Both the position numbers and the translations under genes were made by a program. Positions 50,868 to 60,797 of a stretch of 64,000 nt of DNA are shown in pieces. The notes below the pieces were generated by a model. The model was not told the DNA's origin and did no database searches. It was given only the letters and a program-made list of their open reading frames with translations. Source of the stretch: Bacteroidales bacterium (GTDB lineage: Bacteria; Bacteroidota; Bacteroidia; Bacteroidales; UBA932); NCBI GenBank assembly GCA_017429475.1, contig JAFROX010000009.1, positions 248,001 to 312,000 of the forward strand, given 5' to 3'. Every line of letters begins with the position of its first letter. Position 1 is the stretch's first letter.

Positions 50868-52960
50868 GATATGTTCGAATAATCTTTGATTTCTGTCTTA
50901 AGTTTTGCCAGGTTGTCGACAAGAATGCGGTTGCCCGGTGCAGTGAGAAGCGGATCGTTCTCAAGCACCCGGGATGCCGTTTCCCTTGCATCGGCCAGCA
51001 CTGGATTGTCCTTGGCCAGGTCGGCGATATGCAGGTCGATGGCAAGGCCGCTCTGCCGCGTCCCTTCGAAATCGCCTGGCCCGCGCATACGCAGGTCCGC
51101 CTCTGCAAGTTCGAAACCGTCGGTAGTCCGGCACATTATCTCGATGCGCTGACGGGATTCCTTGCTGAGTTTGTAGCCTGTCATAAGTATGCAGTAGGAT
51201 TCGGCGGAGCCACGGCCCACCCGGCCGCGAAGCTGGTGGAGCTGGCTCAGGCCGAAACGCTCGGCGCTCTCTATCACCATCACGGACGCATTAGGAATGT
51301 CCACACCCACCTCTATCACGGATGTAGCCACAAGTATCTGGGCTTTGCCTTCGACGAAGAGAGCCATGTCGTGAGCCTTGTTTTCGGTGGTCTGCTGTCC
51401 GTGCACCACGGCAGTGACATATTTCGGGGGCTTGAATTCTTCAGTGATAGCCAGATACCCGGACTCCAGGTTCTCATAATCCATCTTCTCCGACTCCTTT
51501 ATGAGGGGATACACCACAAACACCTGCCGTCCCGCATCGATCTGCCTGCGCATGAAATCGTACACCTTCTGCCTGTGATTCTCTCCCACGTGCTTTGTAA
51601 CCACCGGTTTGCGGCCGGGAGGCAGTTCGTCGATGACTGATATGTCAAGGTCTCCGAACAGGGTCATGGCAAGCGTCCTCGGTATAGGGGTCGCCGTCAT
51701 CACGAGAATATGCGGCACTGTCTCTGACTTTGACCATAACCTTGAACGCTGTTCCACACCGAAACGGTGTTGCTCGTCGATCACGGCAAGCCCCAGCGCT
51801 GCAAACTTCACCTTGTCCTCTATCAGCGCGTGGGTTCCGAATACCAGGTCGATGCTGCCGTCTTCAAGGCCGGCATATATTTCGCGGCGTTCCTTCGTCT
51901 TCGTACTCCCTGTAAGAAGCGCGCACCGCACCTTTTCTGTGTTGACGAACTTGCCCACCCCCCGGTAGTGCTGCTCCGCCAAGACTTCTGTAGGGGCCAT
52001 TATGCACGCCTGATATCCGTTGTCGATTGCCTGCAGCGCAGAGAGTATGGCGACAAGTGTCTTGCCGCTGCCGACGTCTCCTTCAAGCAGGCGGTTCATC
52101 TGGCGGCCGCTTGTAACATCGGCCCGGATCTCCTTGAGCACACGCTTCTGGGCTCCTGTCAACGGGAATTTCAGATTGTTGTAAGTATCGTTGAACGCAT
52201 CGCCAAGCCTCTTGAAAACCAAGCCGTTGGAAGCGCGCATACGCACGTTTTTCTGTTTCAGCAGCGACAGCTGCAGATAGAACAGTTCCTCAAACTTAAG
52301 TCTCTGCTGAGCCTTGGCAAGCGACTGGACGTCTTTTGGAAAATGGATATTGTGAAGAGCTTCCCTCAGGGAACAGAGTCCCTTGTCGGAGATGAGCCAG
52401 GCAGGCAGAGTCTCCCTTATACTGTCAGCGCACTTCTCCCACACAGCAGCCTGCAACTTGCCGATCACCTTGTTGGTGACCATACTGTTCTTCAGATGCT
52501 CGGTGCTGGGATAGACACCCGTCATCGCTCCGGTCCCGGGTCTTGCCGACGAAACTTCATCGATCTCGGGATGGACCATATTGATCTCACCATTGAAGAC
52601 AGAGGGTTTGCCGAACACTATGTATTCCTTGCCGGTCTTGATCCTTTCTGAAACCCATTTGATACCTTGAAAGAAAACAAGGTCGATGGAGCCGGTGTCG
52701 TCGGAAAGAACGGCCACCAGTCTCTTGCCTCGCTGGGCACCCACGATCCGCATATCGCGGATTACTCCCCGGAGTTGGATATAGGCTGTTGCGGAGTCTA
52801 TTTCGCTGATGGCATAGAATCGGGAACGGTCGACATAGCGGAAAGGAAAGAAGTAGATCAAGTCCCGGAAAGTGAATATTCCGAGTTCCTTGCCAAACAA
52901 CTCGGCGCGTCTCGGACCGACTGACGGTAAGTATTTTATATCGCTGTCGAGGACATCCAT
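50864..52960 (-). CDS. recG: ATP-dependent DNA helicase RecG
   Basis: RecG remodels stalled forks and Holliday junctions. 698 residues of normal length. An N-terminal wedge/OB domain (residues about 60-160, AYIQLRGVIRDMRI) precedes the helicase core: Walker A EGDVGSGKTLVA, DEAH-like VIDEQHRFGV, TATPIPRTLAM, and the motif V/VI region GVDIPNASVMVIESAERFGLSQLHQLRGRVGRG. The start ATG lies 7 nt after a -7 box. First gene of the unit recG-xth, divergent from pdxA. Confidence 0.96.
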   Translation of the reverse strand: MDVLDSDIKYLPSVGPRRAELFGKELGIFTFRDLIYFFPFRYVDRSRFYAISEIDSATAYIQLRGVIRDMRIVGAQRGKRLVAVLSDDTGSIDLVFFQGIKWVSERIKTGKEYIVFGKPSVFNGEINMVHPEIDEVSSARPGTGAMTGVYPSTEHLKNSMVTNKVIGKLQAAVWEKCADSIRETLPAWLISDKGLCSLREALHNIHFPKDVQSLAKAQQRLKFEELFYLQLSLLKQKNVRMRASNGLVFKRLGDAFNDTYNNLKFPLTGAQKRVLKEIRADVTSGRQMNRLLEGDVGSGKTLVAILSALQAIDNGYQACIMAPTEVLAEQHYRGVGKFVNTEKVRCALLTGSTKTKERREIYAGLEDGSIDLVFGTHALIEDKVKFAALGLAVIDEQHRFGVEQRSRLWSKSETVPHILVMTATPIPRTLAMTLFGDLDISVIDELPPGRKPVVTKHVGENHRQKVYDFMRRQIDAGRQVFVVYPLIKESEKMDYENLESGYLAITEEFKPPKYVTAVVHGQQTTENKAHDMALFVEGKAQILVATSVIEVGVDIPNASVMVIESAERFGLSQLHQLRGRVGRGSAESYCILMTGYKLSKESRQRIEIMCRTTDGFELAEADLRMRGPGDFEGTRQSGLAIDLHIADLAKDNPVLADARETASRVLENDPLLTAPGNRILVDNLAKLKTEIKDYSNIS

Positions 52961-52963
52961 CGT

Positions 52964-52995
52964 TTTGCAAATTTACGCTATTATGATTAATTTTG
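52964..52995 (+). promoter_or_regulatory. Promoter of pdxA
   Basis: TTTG at 52964-52967 and TAATTTTG at 52988-52995 with a 20-bp spacer. The distance to the ATG at 53019 is 23 nt. The box lies inside the longer open frame that starts at 52872, which excludes the earlier starts. Confidence 0.7.
52968..52975 (-). promoter_or_regulatory. -7 box directly in front of recG
   Basis: The minus strand reads TAAATTTG, 7 nt before the recG ATG, within the spacer of the pdxA promoter. The two promoters overlap and should compete. No clear -33 element is present for recG. Confidence 0.45.
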
Positions 52996-53018
52996 CACAT
53001 TTAAAACACACATTAATT

Positions 53019-54098
53019 ATGGCACATAGAATCGTTGTAGGAATCACTCAGGGAGACTCCAACGGAGTCGGATATGAAGTCATAATCAAGGCCCTGTCTG
53101 ATTCGAGAATGCTGGACATGTGCGTTCCAGTCCTCTATGGTAATTCCAGGACTCTCGGCCTATATCGCAAGATGATACCGGAGACCGACCAGATAAGCAC
53201 CAATGTCATCAACAGTGCAGCTGACGCCAGGGGCAAGCGCCTCAACATAATCAACTGCGTTTCCGACCAGCTCCCCGTGGAGCCGGGCCAACCCACCGAA
53301 GCCGGAGCCAAAGCCGCGATACAGGCTCTTGACGCTGCTGTCAAGGATCTGAAAGAAGGGCTTATCGACGCTCTGGTGACTGCTCCTATAAACAAGCATA
53401 CCGTAGCCGCGCTCGGGTTCGGATTCCCGGGACACACTGAATATCTGATGGACAGGTTCGACTCGACCGAGGGCCTTATGTTCATGTGTACTGATACCCT
53501 GAAGATCGGCCTCGTCACGAACCACGAGCCTCTCGGCAACGTCGTCAACCTCATCGACAAGGACCTCATCGTCCGCAAGCTCAGACTTATGAACGAGTCT
53601 CTCAAGAGAGATTTCGCCAAAGACAGGCCTACAATCGCCGTCCTGGGACTCAACCCCCACGCAGGCGATAATGGTTACCTCGGCGCAGAAGAGAAAGAAA
53701 TCGTAATTCCGGCCATCGACCAGGCTAACGCCGAGGACATACTCGCTTTCGGTCCCTATTCCCCTGACGGCTTCTTCGCCAGCAACCTGCAGTACAAGTT
53801 CGACGGGGTGCTCGCAATGTATCACGACCAGGGACTGATTCCGTTCAAGGTACTGGCTTTCGACAAGGGCGTCAACTTCACGGCAGGACTCCCCATCGTA
53901 CGTACATCTCCCGACCACGGCACAGGCTATGACATTGCCGGAAAGAATCTGGCCAACCCGGATTCTCTGACATCCGCCATCTATATGGCGATCGATATCT
54001 GCCGCAACCGTATGGAATACGAAGGGCTCAGCGCAAATCCCCTGGAGATAAAACACTTCGAGGGTCCCAAGAGAGAAAGAACCATTCTTCCCGAGTAA
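53019..54098 (+). CDS. pdxA: 4-hydroxythreonine-4-phosphate dehydrogenase
   Basis: Oxidises 4-phosphohydroxythreonine in the DXP-dependent pyridoxal phosphate route, two steps after PdxB (7471). The 359-residue protein starts MAHRIVVGITQGDSNGVGYE. The substrate and zinc residues lie in APINKHTVAALGFGFPGHTEY, LNPHAGDNGYLG and YHDQGLIPFKVL (three separated His). The ATG at 53019 is chosen over 52872 because of the promoter between them. Its stop shares an A with the rnhA start (TAATG). Confidence 0.94.
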   Translation: MAHRIVVGITQGDSNGVGYEVIIKALSDSRMLDMCVPVLYGNSRTLGLYRKMIPETDQISTNVINSAADARGKRLNIINCVSDQLPVEPGQPTEAGAKAAIQALDAAVKDLKEGLIDALVTAPINKHTVAALGFGFPGHTEYLMDRFDSTEGLMFMCTDTLKIGLVTNHEPLGNVVNLIDKDLIVRKLRLMNESLKRDFAKDRPTIAVLGLNPHAGDNGYLGAEEKEIVIPAIDQANAEDILAFGPYSPDGFFASNLQYKFDGVLAMYHDQGLIPFKVLAFDKGVNFTAGLPIVRTSPDHGTGYDIAGKNLANPDSLTSAIYMAIDICRNRMEYEGLSANPLEIKHFEGPKRERTILPE

Positions 54099-54544
54099 TG
54101 GCGCGCGGCACCATACAGATTTTCACTGACGGTGCCTGCAGCGGCAACCCCGGTCCAGGAGGGTACGGAGTCATACTGCGTTACGGTGACACGGAGAAGA
54201 CCCTTTCTCAGGGTTTCAAATCCACCACCAACAACCGTATGGAACTGCTGGCCGTCATTGTCGGACTGGAGGCCATAAAATGGAAGAATGCCGACATCGA
54301 AATCTACAGCGATTCCACCTATGTCGTCAACGCCGTCACCAAGGGCTGGCTGGAGAGATGGGTCCTGACCGGATTCAAGGGAAAGGCGAATGTCGACCTT
54401 TGGCAAAGATATCTTGAGTGTGCCCAGGGCCACAACCTCCGCTATATCTGGGTGAAAGGGCACGCAGGCCATCCTGAAAACGAACGCTGCGACCGTATGG
54501 CAGTCGCAGCGTACAAATCAGACAATCTTCTGGAAGACGACTGA
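54098..54544 (+). CDS. rnhA: Ribonuclease HI
   Basis: Cuts the RNA strand of RNA-DNA hybrids. 148 residues, the typical single-domain size. Active-site residues are Asp11 in IFTDGACSGNPGPGG, Glu in NNRMELLAVI, Asp in IYSDSTYVVNAV and the late Asp in HPENERCDRMAV; WVKGHAGH carries the flexible His. Coupled to pdxA by TAATG. It ends 7 bp before the convergent DUF6807 gene. Confidence 0.96.
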   Translation: MARGTIQIFTDGACSGNPGPGGYGVILRYGDTEKTLSQGFKSTTNNRMELLAVIVGLEAIKWKNADIEIYSDSTYVVNAVTKGWLERWVLTGFKGKANVDLWQRYLECAQGHNLRYIWVKGHAGHPENERCDRMAVAAYKSDNLLEDD

Positions 54545-54551
54545 AAAAGGT

Positions 54552-55484
54552 CTATTCAGCCTTGTATTTCTCGTAGATCTGGCTGATTCCCGCCTCGTCG
54601 ACGGTACCGCCGTGAACGATTACGCGGTAGCGCAGTTTCACTTTCTCTCCCTTCTTGAGATGGGTGGCCTCACCGTCCTCGGGCCAGTTCATCGGAGTCG
54701 GTGACATAAAGCCGTAGTCCCTTGTGAACCAGGGAGACGGGAACCATTTGTTCGAAGGATGCTGCAGTATTGCTATTCCCTCAAATCCGGTGGCCTGCCT
54801 CTTGCCATAGAAATCCATCCAGGCAGCCCTCTGGCCAAAGGTGGCTTTCTCTCCGCTCTGTCCCTCGCTGTTGACCATCACTCCTCCCTGCTTGACAGAA
54901 AGGTCCTCGGCCATACGGACGCTGAACAGTGAATGGTTGGTAGTAGGGATGTTGACATCCATAAGCATCTCCATCTCTATGTCGAAATCAATCTGGAAAA
55001 TGCCGGGAGCCGGGGCTGTGATGGTGATAAGCCTCTTGTCCTTAATCGGGGCGTCGGCGTCAGGACGCTTCCAGATGCATTCATCTTCGATGACCGCCCT
55101 GTCTTCTCCGGACTCAAGGACCCTCGCGCCTATGGACACGATGCGTCCTCGCTCCAGGCCTTCCTGCCAGTAGTTGCCGCCGTTTACACGGTCACATCCG
55201 AAGAAAAGAGATGAGTGGTGCGGGTAGATGCCGTTGCGCATCGAAGTGACGCTGGCCCCGGACACCGGGCTGTTTACCGGGAAGAAGAACGGATATTTCT
55301 CATCGTCTTCGAAGCGGTAGCTGGTGAAGAACAGGTTGCCGATGGTGACATCGATGCGGTTGCCGATCTTGACGGCATTGACATTATTGCGTGCAGGTCT
55401 TGCTCCTGCCACTGGAGGTTGTGCGGCTGCGGAAAACGCAATCAAAACTGATATTGCGACTGAAAGAATCCTGAGTATTTTCAT
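54552..55484 (-). CDS. DUF6807 (PmoA family) secreted protein
   Basis: A 310-residue exported protein. The frame extends back to 55550, but the ATG at 55484 opens a normal signal peptide (MKILRILSVAISVLIAFSAAAQ) and lies 2 bp after the yicC stop. The body has beta-rich segments such as KYPFFFPVNSPVSGASVT, YPHHSSLFFGCDRVNGGNYW and SPWFTRDYGFMSPTP, which match DUF6807, often called PmoA family though not shown to be a methane oxygenase. Members frequently sit near glycan-degradation genes. The function is unknown. Confidence 0.82.
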   Translation of the reverse strand: MKILRILSVAISVLIAFSAAAQPPVAGARPARNNVNAVKIGNRIDVTIGNLFFTSYRFEDDEKYPFFFPVNSPVSGASVTSMRNGIYPHHSSLFFGCDRVNGGNYWQEGLERGRIVSIGARVLESGEDRAVIEDECIWKRPDADAPIKDKRLITITAPAPGIFQIDFDIEMEMLMDVNIPTTNHSLFSVRMAEDLSVKQGGVMVNSEGQSGEKATFGQRAAWMDFYGKRQATGFEGIAILQHPSNKWFPSPWFTRDYGFMSPTPMNWPEDGEATHLKKGEKVKLRYRVIVHGGTVDEAGISQIYEKYKAE

Positions 55485-55486
55485 AG

Positions 55487-56365
55487 CTATAGAATATTCA
55501 TTGACTGTTCCTTGATCTTTTCGAGTTCGTCCTTCATCTTTACGACGCATTTCTGGATTCCGGCGTGATTGGCCTTGCTGCCGAGAGTGTTTATCTCACG
55601 TCCCATCTCCTGCGCGATGAATCCCAGTTTCTTTCCGGGAAATTCCTCGCTTTCGATGGTTTCGCGGAAGTAGCGGCAATGCTGTGCAAGGCGAACCTTC
55701 TCCTCATTGATATCCAGTTTCTCAATATAGAAAATGATCTCCTGCTCGAGCCGGTTCTGGTCGGCATTGACCTGCAACTCTTTCATCCTGTTCTCAAGGC
55801 GGGCACGGACTGCTGCAGTACGTTCAGGCTCGAACAGGGCTATCTGGGGAATATATGACTCGATCGACTCCACCTTGGCCAGGACGTCGGCCTGAAGCGA
55901 AACCCCTTCCCTTGAACGGAAATCCTTCAGTGCAGCGACGGCTTCCTTTATAGCACCGAAAAGTGTCTTCCACTGATCCTCGTCAATTTCAGGCTTGCCG
56001 CTTCCGACTACGTCGGGCATATGCAGAAGCGATATGAAAAGTTCCGAATCCGGCACGTATTGCGGGTCTGCAAGGCTTATGGCGTCCTTCACCTGGCCAT
56101 AGTACTCCGCGAGCACATCCTGGTTCACTTTGTGCGCAGAAGCGGACTGGTCCTTGCTGTCGAGGCTTATGAACAAATCTATGCTGCCCCTGCTCAGCTC
56201 TGCGGCAAGATACTGCCGGAGCATCATCTCCTTGTCGCGAGGCACCAGGGATGTCTTTAGGTTTATGTCTGCGTTCTTGCCGTTGAGAGAACGGATCTCT
56301 ACTATATATTTCGAACCGGAGATAACGCATTCGGCCTTACCGTAGCCGGTCATTGATTTTACCAT
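55487..56365 (-). CDS. yicC: YicC family endoribonuclease
   Basis: A 292-residue YicC/YloC protein. E. coli YicC and its homologues act as endoribonucleases in small-RNA and mRNA turnover. The start MVKSMTGYGKAE and the end MKDELEKIKEQSMNIL are family hallmarks; RNRLEQEIIFYIEKLDINEE and GFIAQEMGREINTLGSKA form the conserved C-terminal DUF1732 part. It is followed at 2 bp by the DUF6807 gene and is divergent from glnS. Confidence 0.93.
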   Translation of the reverse strand: MVKSMTGYGKAECVISGSKYIVEIRSLNGKNADINLKTSLVPRDKEMMLRQYLAAELSRGSIDLFISLDSKDQSASAHKVNQDVLAEYYGQVKDAISLADPQYVPDSELFISLLHMPDVVGSGKPEIDEDQWKTLFGAIKEAVAALKDFRSREGVSLQADVLAKVESIESYIPQIALFEPERTAAVRARLENRMKELQVNADQNRLEQEIIFYIEKLDINEEKVRLAQHCRYFRETIESEEFPGKKLGFIAQEMGREINTLGSKANHAGIQKCVVKMKDELEKIKEQSMNIL

Positions 56366-56411
56366 CAGAAATGAATTTGTATTGCCAAGGATAAAAGTAG
56401 CGCATTTTTGC

Positions 56412-56419
56412 TATTTTTG
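56412..56419 (+). promoter_or_regulatory. -7 box for glnS
   Basis: TATTTTTG lies 26 nt before the glnS ATG at 56446, the same distance as for tmk and purD. No convincing -33 TTTG at the expected place. Confidence 0.5.
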
Positions 56420-56445
56420 CAAAATACAACATTTAAGACAAGACA

Positions 56446-58107
56446 ATGGCTGAAATCGAGAACGGTGCAGAAACCGGCAAAAATCTGAACTTCCTGGAAG
56501 AAATCATTGAGAAAGACCTTGCTGAAGGTAAGTATAAGGCTATCAAGACCAGATTCCCTCCGGAGCCCAACGGTTACCTGCACATAGGCCACGCCAAGAG
56601 CATCTGCCTCAACTTCGGCCTTGCAAAGAAATACGGCGGCACCACCAACCTCCGTTTCGATGACACAAATCCTGTAAAGGAAGATACGGAATATGTAGAA
56701 TCCATCAAGGAAGACATCCACTGGCTTGGATTCGACTGGGCCAACGAGTTCTATGCGTCAGACTATTTCGACCAGCTCTACGAATGGGCGGAAGAGCTCA
56801 TCAAGAAGGGCCTTGCCTATGTTGACGACCAGACCCAGGAAGAGATCAGGATCGGCCGCGGCACCGTGAACCAGCCGGGAGTCGAAAGTCCCTACCGCAA
56901 CCGCAGCGTCGAGGAGAACCTCAAGCTCTTCAGGGAGATGAAGGCAGGTATCTATCCCGACGGCAGCAAGGTGCTCCGCGCCAAGATCGACATGGCCCAC
57001 CCTAATATGCTGTTCAGGGATCCCCTGATGTACCGCATCATCCACGCCGAGCATCACCGCACCGGGAACAAGTGGTGCATCTATCCGATGTACGACTATG
57101 CCCACGGACAGTGCGACTCCATAGAAAACATCACCCACTCCATCTGTACGCTCGAATTCGACGTGCACAGGCCTCTCTATGACTGGTTCATCGAGCATCT
57201 CGGCATCTTCCCTTCACACCAGTACGAGTTCGCCCGCCTCAACCTGACATACACCGTGATGAGCAAGCGCAAGCTTCTCGAACTTGTCCGCAACAATTAT
57301 GTCGACGGATGGGACGATCCCCGTATGCCTACGATATGCGGTATCCGCCGCCGCGGCTATACTCCGGAATCGATCCGTATGTTCGCCGAAAAGGTCGGCG
57401 TGGCCAAGAGGGACAACGTCATCGACCTTTCACTGCTCGAGTGGTGCCTGCGTCAGGACCTGAACGCCCGTTCGAACCGCTATATGGCAGTCCTGAATCC
57501 CGTGAAGCTCATCATCGACAACTACCCCGCCGATACCGTCGAATATTTCGATGCGCCTCTGAATCCCGCCGACCCTGACGGTCCCAAGCGCAAGGTTCCT
57601 TTCGGACGCGAAGTTTACATCGAGCGCGAGGACTTTATGGAAGACGCTCCCAAGAAATATTTCCGTCTGAAACCGGACGGAGAAGTGCGTCTGAAATATG
57701 CATACATCGTGAAGTTCGCTTCGATGGTCAAGGATGCCGACGGTAATATCACCGAGTTGCACTGCACCTACGACCCGACCTCAAAACCCGGAGCCGGAGA
57801 GTGGCGTTCCGTAAAGGGCACGATCCACTGGGCCAACTGCAATGTATGTGAGAAGATAGAATGCAGGATCTACGACCGTCTGTTCACCGAAGAGCTTATG
57901 GGCTCAATTCCTGAAGGAGTCGACTACAAGACCTACCTCAACCCCGACTCTATGGTGATCAAGACCGCATACGCCGAGCCTGACCTGCTGAAGGACGACA
58001 GCGGCATCGCAGTACAGTTCGAAAGGACCGGTTACTTCTACAAAGACCCCAAGAACGGAGCATACAACAAGGCCACAGGCCTCAAGGACTCCTTCAAGGT
58101 CAATTAA
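56446..58107 (+). CDS. glnS: Glutaminyl-tRNA synthetase
   Basis: Charges tRNA-Gln. 553 residues, normal length for the bacterial class I enzyme. Class I signatures are [16 protein letters not shown] (HIGH) and TVMSKRKL (KMSKS type); HFDDTNP-like [11 protein letters not shown] is also seen. The C-terminal beta-barrel anticodon-binding region follows from about residue 340. Because GlnS is present, this lineage need not rely only on the Glu-tRNA-Gln amidotransferase route. The 3' end overlaps convergent deoC by 4 bp. Confidence 0.97.
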   Translation: MAEIENGAETGKNLNFLEEIIEKDLAEGKYKAIKTRFPPEPNGYLHIGHAKSICLNFGLAKKYGGTTNLRFDDTNPVKEDTEYVESIKEDIHWLGFDWANEFYASDYFDQLYEWAEELIKKGLAYVDDQTQEEIRIGRGTVNQPGVESPYRNRSVEENLKLFREMKAGIYPDGSKVLRAKIDMAHPNMLFRDPLMYRIIHAEHHRTGNKWCIYPMYDYAHGQCDSIENITHSICTLEFDVHRPLYDWFIEHLGIFPSHQYEFARLNLTYTVMSKRKLLELVRNNYVDGWDDPRMPTICGIRRRGYTPESIRMFAEKVGVAKRDNVIDLSLLEWCLRQDLNARSNRYMAVLNPVKLIIDNYPADTVEYFDAPLNPADPDGPKRKVPFGREVYIEREDFMEDAPKKYFRLKPDGEVRLKYAYIVKFASMVKDADGNITELHCTYDPTSKPGAGEWRSVKGTIHWANCNVCEKIECRIYDRLFTEELMGSIPEGVDYKTYLNPDSMVIKTAYAEPDLLKDDSGIAVQFERTGYFYKDPKNGAYNKATGLKDSFKVN

Positions 58108-58979
58108 TAATATTTGATTTCTGAGCCTTCGAGAGCGCCGAGCAGGTTGTTCGCCATTCGGCTCGCTCCGTAGCGGAAATACTCCTTGCTGAGCCATTGC
58201 TCTCCGAGGACTGTTTCGACTATGCCGTAATAAAGGGCTGCGTCCTCGGGTGTGGATATGCCGCCGGCCGGCTTGAAGCCCACTTTGCGTGCAGTGGCGG
58301 TCACATACTTGGAGATGCATTCGCACATTATGTACGCGGCTTCGGGAGTTGCGGAGACAGAAGTCTTTCCGGTAGAGGTCTTGATGAAATCCGCACCAGC
58401 CTCCATTGCCAGGAAGGAGGCCTGGGCGATATTTTCGTAGCTGCCGAGAGAGCCGGTCTCAAGGATCACCTTGAGAACCACTTTTCTCTTGACTGCAGAC
58501 TTGATGGCTTTTTTAATCTCGGATATCTCTTTGTAGGTATCTTCGTACCGGCCGTCGAGAAATGAGTTGAGCGCAAGCACGATATCGACTTCATCTGCGC
58601 CGTCGCCCACTGCCTTTACACATTCGAACACCTTGACGTCCAGGAAACTCTGCGATGCGGGGAAGCACCCGCCCACTACGGTCACGTGTACGTCCGGGTT
58701 GTCCCTGGTGATGGCCACTGTCTTGGCGAAATTAGGATATACGCAGATGGATGCAGGCAGGGGATAATCCGGATAAAGACCGTTGAAGCGGTTGACTTTC
58801 TGGGTCATCGCGGCGATTTTGGTCGGAGTGTCTGACACCGTGAGGGATGTAAGATCTATCATCCCCAAAGCTTTGGCATACACTTCCCTGTTCTGCCATT
58901 TCTGCTGAGCGGCCTTCACTTCAGCCACTTTTTCATCTATGTTTGTTGGAACATATCCGTATTTCTCAAGATAGTTCAT
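58104..58979 (-). CDS. deoC: Deoxyribose-phosphate aldolase
   Basis: Cleaves deoxyribose-5-phosphate to glyceraldehyde-3-phosphate and acetaldehyde. 291 residues with an N-terminal extension (about 50 residues) before the TIM barrel, as in several Bacteroidota enzymes. The Schiff-base Lys lies in KTSTGKTSV or the KTS just before; [12 protein letters not shown] holds the usual Asp, and [11 protein letters not shown] the second Lys. The start is preceded by a 31-bp spacer after the DUF4296 gene on the same strand, so the two may be co-transcribed. Confidence 0.93.
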   Translation of the reverse strand: MNYLEKYGYVPTNIDEKVAEVKAAQQKWQNREVYAKALGMIDLTSLTVSDTPTKIAAMTQKVNRFNGLYPDYPLPASICVYPNFAKTVAITRDNPDVHVTVVGGCFPASQSFLDVKVFECVKAVGDGADEVDIVLALNSFLDGRYEDTYKEISEIKKAIKSAVKRKVVLKVILETGSLGSYENIAQASFLAMEAGADFIKTSTGKTSVSATPEAAYIMCECISKYVTATARKVGFKPAGGISTPEDAALYYGIVETVLGEQWLSKEYFRYGASRMANNLLGALEGSEIKYY

Positions 58980-59010
58980 GGTATAGGTTTTATGCGTTAA
59001 AGGTCATTTA

Positions 59011-59442
59011 TTACTTTTCACCGTCCGGCGCAGGCCTGCCCCGGTTTCTCCGGGCACGCATCCTGCCTGCTTTCTCTACAGGATCGTCGACTTCATCGAA
59101 CAGCATTCCGGCCGGGTCAAGCTCAACATCCCCCACCTCAGACTCGAACCGCTTGTGAGCCATTTCAAACACTTCCTTGAACTTGACCGGATTCTGAAGA
59201 TAATAATCAAGCGAACGTGCGAAATCTTCCTGGGTGCAGCCATAGTCGGCAAACACCGAACCATAGACTGACGTAGTGTCCGCCTTGAGGGCATACTCGC
59301 GGTCAACGGCCAGCTGCGCGTCGAGAACGTACATGTCGTGCAGGATAAGCGACATCTTTCGGGCGGGTATTACGCCTTTCTGGGAGCACCCTGCGAGCAG
59401 GAGCGTCGCCACCAGCAAAACAGCCTGATATCTTCTAATCAT
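59011..59442 (-). CDS. DUF4296 lipoprotein
   Basis: A 143-residue lipoprotein. The frame opens at 59502, but the ATG at 59442 gives MIRRYQAVLLVATLLLAGCSQ with a clear lipobox, and a -7 box sits 4 nt upstream. The mature part has MSLILHDMYVLDAQLA, DYGCTQEDFARSLDYYLQNP and an Arg-rich tail (RMRARRNRGRPAPDGEK). DUF4296 is found in Bacteroidota only, as far as I know, with unknown role at the envelope. It precedes deoC. Confidence 0.85.
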   Translation of the reverse strand: MIRRYQAVLLVATLLLAGCSQKGVIPARKMSLILHDMYVLDAQLAVDREYALKADTTSVYGSVFADYGCTQEDFARSLDYYLQNPVKFKEVFEMAHKRFESEVGDVELDPAGMLFDEVDDPVEKAGRMRARRNRGRPAPDGEK

Positions 59443-59446
59443 ATTA

Positions 59447-59454
59447 CAAATATA
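59447..59454 (-). promoter_or_regulatory. -7 box directly in front of the DUF4296 gene
   Basis: The minus strand reads TATATTTG, ending 4 nt before the ATG at 59442. The expected transcript has almost no leader. Confidence 0.45.
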
Positions 59455-59476
59455 AAAAATAATAGCGTACAATTTG

Positions 59477-59484
59477 TATCTTTG
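59477..59484 (+). promoter_or_regulatory. -7 box for purD
   Basis: TATCTTTG lies 26 nt before the purD ATG at 59511, divergent from the DUF4296 box. Confidence 0.5.
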
Positions 59485-59510
59485 TATGCTAAGCAAAACC
59501 ACATTTCAGT

Positions 59511-60797
59511 ATGAACATTCTGGTCATCGGATCGGGCGGAAGAGAGCACGCCATCGCCTGGAAAATCGATAAAAGCCGCATTGAGCACAACCTTTTCTGC
59601 CTTCCGGGAAACCCCGGCACAGCCGCCTTCGCCACAAACATACCGGGCAAGGTGACAGATTTCAGCCGGATCAAGGAAGCTGTCATTTCAAATGCCATCG
59701 ACCTGGTGGTCGTAGGCCCTGAAGTTCCGTTGGTCGAAGGCATCACCGACTTCCTTGCTGAGGCAGTCCCCGGCGTCAAGGTCATCGGCCCGTCAAAACG
59801 GGGCGCGATGCTCGAAGGCAGCAAGGACTTCGCCAAGGACTTTATGACCAGACACTGCATCCCCACTGCCGGATATGCCACTTTCACAGGCAATGAGTAC
59901 GACAAAGCCTGCGCTTTCCTCGATGGGATGCAGCCTCCGTACGTACTCAAGGCCGACGGGCTTGCCGCAGGCAAGGGCGTGCTTATCGTAAAAGACCTCA
60001 ATGAAGCAAAAGCTCTGCTGAAAGACGTCTTTGACGGAAAGTTCGGCGCGGCAGGCGACAAGGTTGTCATCGAACAGTTCCTCGACGGCATAGAGATGTC
60101 GGCATTCGTGCTGACTGACGGCAAGGACTATCTGCTGTTGCCTGAGGCCAAGGATTACAAGCGTATCGGAGACGGGGACACCGGCCTTAACACAGGCGGA
60201 ATGGGTTCTGTCAGCCCGGTCTGCTTCGCTGACGAAGCTTTTATGGAAAAAGTCCGCAAGCGCGTCATCGAGCCGACCATAGCCGGCATAGGCAAAGACA
60301 ACCTGGACTACAAGGGATTCATCTTCTTCGGTCTTATGAACTGTGGCGGAGACCCTTACGTGATTGAATACAATGTGCGTATGGGCGATCCCGAGACAGA
60401 GTCGGTTATGACCAGGATTTCCAGCGACCTACTGGAGCATCTCATTGCGTGCGCGGACGGAACGCTGGCCGACCAGGAAATCGAGATATCCGACCAGGCG
60501 GCCGTCACGGTAATCATGGCATCCGGCGGATACCCTGAGGCCTACGAATCACATTATCCCATCGGCCTGACCGGAGAGCCCGGTGCACTGGTCTTCCATT
60601 GCGGAACTGCTTCCGAAGACGGGAAAGTGGTGACTGCCGGCGGCAGGGTTCTCGCCGTCACGGCAAATGCCTCTGACATACAGAAAGCCCGCGAAGACGT
60701 ATACGACGCGGTTGGGAACATCTTTTTCGAAGACTGCTATTACCGCAACGACATAGCGAGCGACCTGCTTGCACTCGCCGGCGTGGAAGAAGACTGA
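59511..60797 (+). CDS. purD: Phosphoribosylamine-glycine ligase
   Basis: Second step of purine synthesis, joining glycine to phosphoribosylamine with ATP. The 428-residue ATP-grasp protein starts MNILVIGSGGREHAIAWKI and has YVLKADGLAAGKGVLIV, DYKRIGDGDTGLNTGGMGS and EYNVRMGDPETESVM, all family hallmarks. Its stop shares an A with the start of the next gene (TGATG), a membrane protein. Confidence 0.97.
   Translation: MNILVIGSGGREHAIAWKIDKSRIEHNLFCLPGNPGTAAFATNIPGKVTDFSRIKEAVISNAIDLVVVGPEVPLVEGITDFLAEAVPGVKVIGPSKRGAMLEGSKDFAKDFMTRHCIPTAGYATFTGNEYDKACAFLDGMQPPYVLKADGLAAGKGVLIVKDLNEAKALLKDVFDGKFGAAGDKVVIEQFLDGIEMSAFVLTDGKDYLLLPEAKDYKRIGDGDTGLNTGGMGSVSPVCFADEAFMEKVRKRVIEPTIAGIGKDNLDYKGFIFFGLMNCGGDPYVIEYNVRMGDPETESVMTRISSDLLEHLIACADGTLADQEIEISDQAAVTVIMASGGYPEAYESHYPIGLTGEPGALVFHCGTASEDGKVVTAGGRVLAVTANASDIQKAREDVYDAVGNIFFEDCYYRNDIASDLLALAGVEED

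Noticed and set aside
52872-53018. Extended N-terminus of pdxA
   Set aside because: The stretch contains both pdxA promoter elements and the recG start region, and the family start is at 53019.
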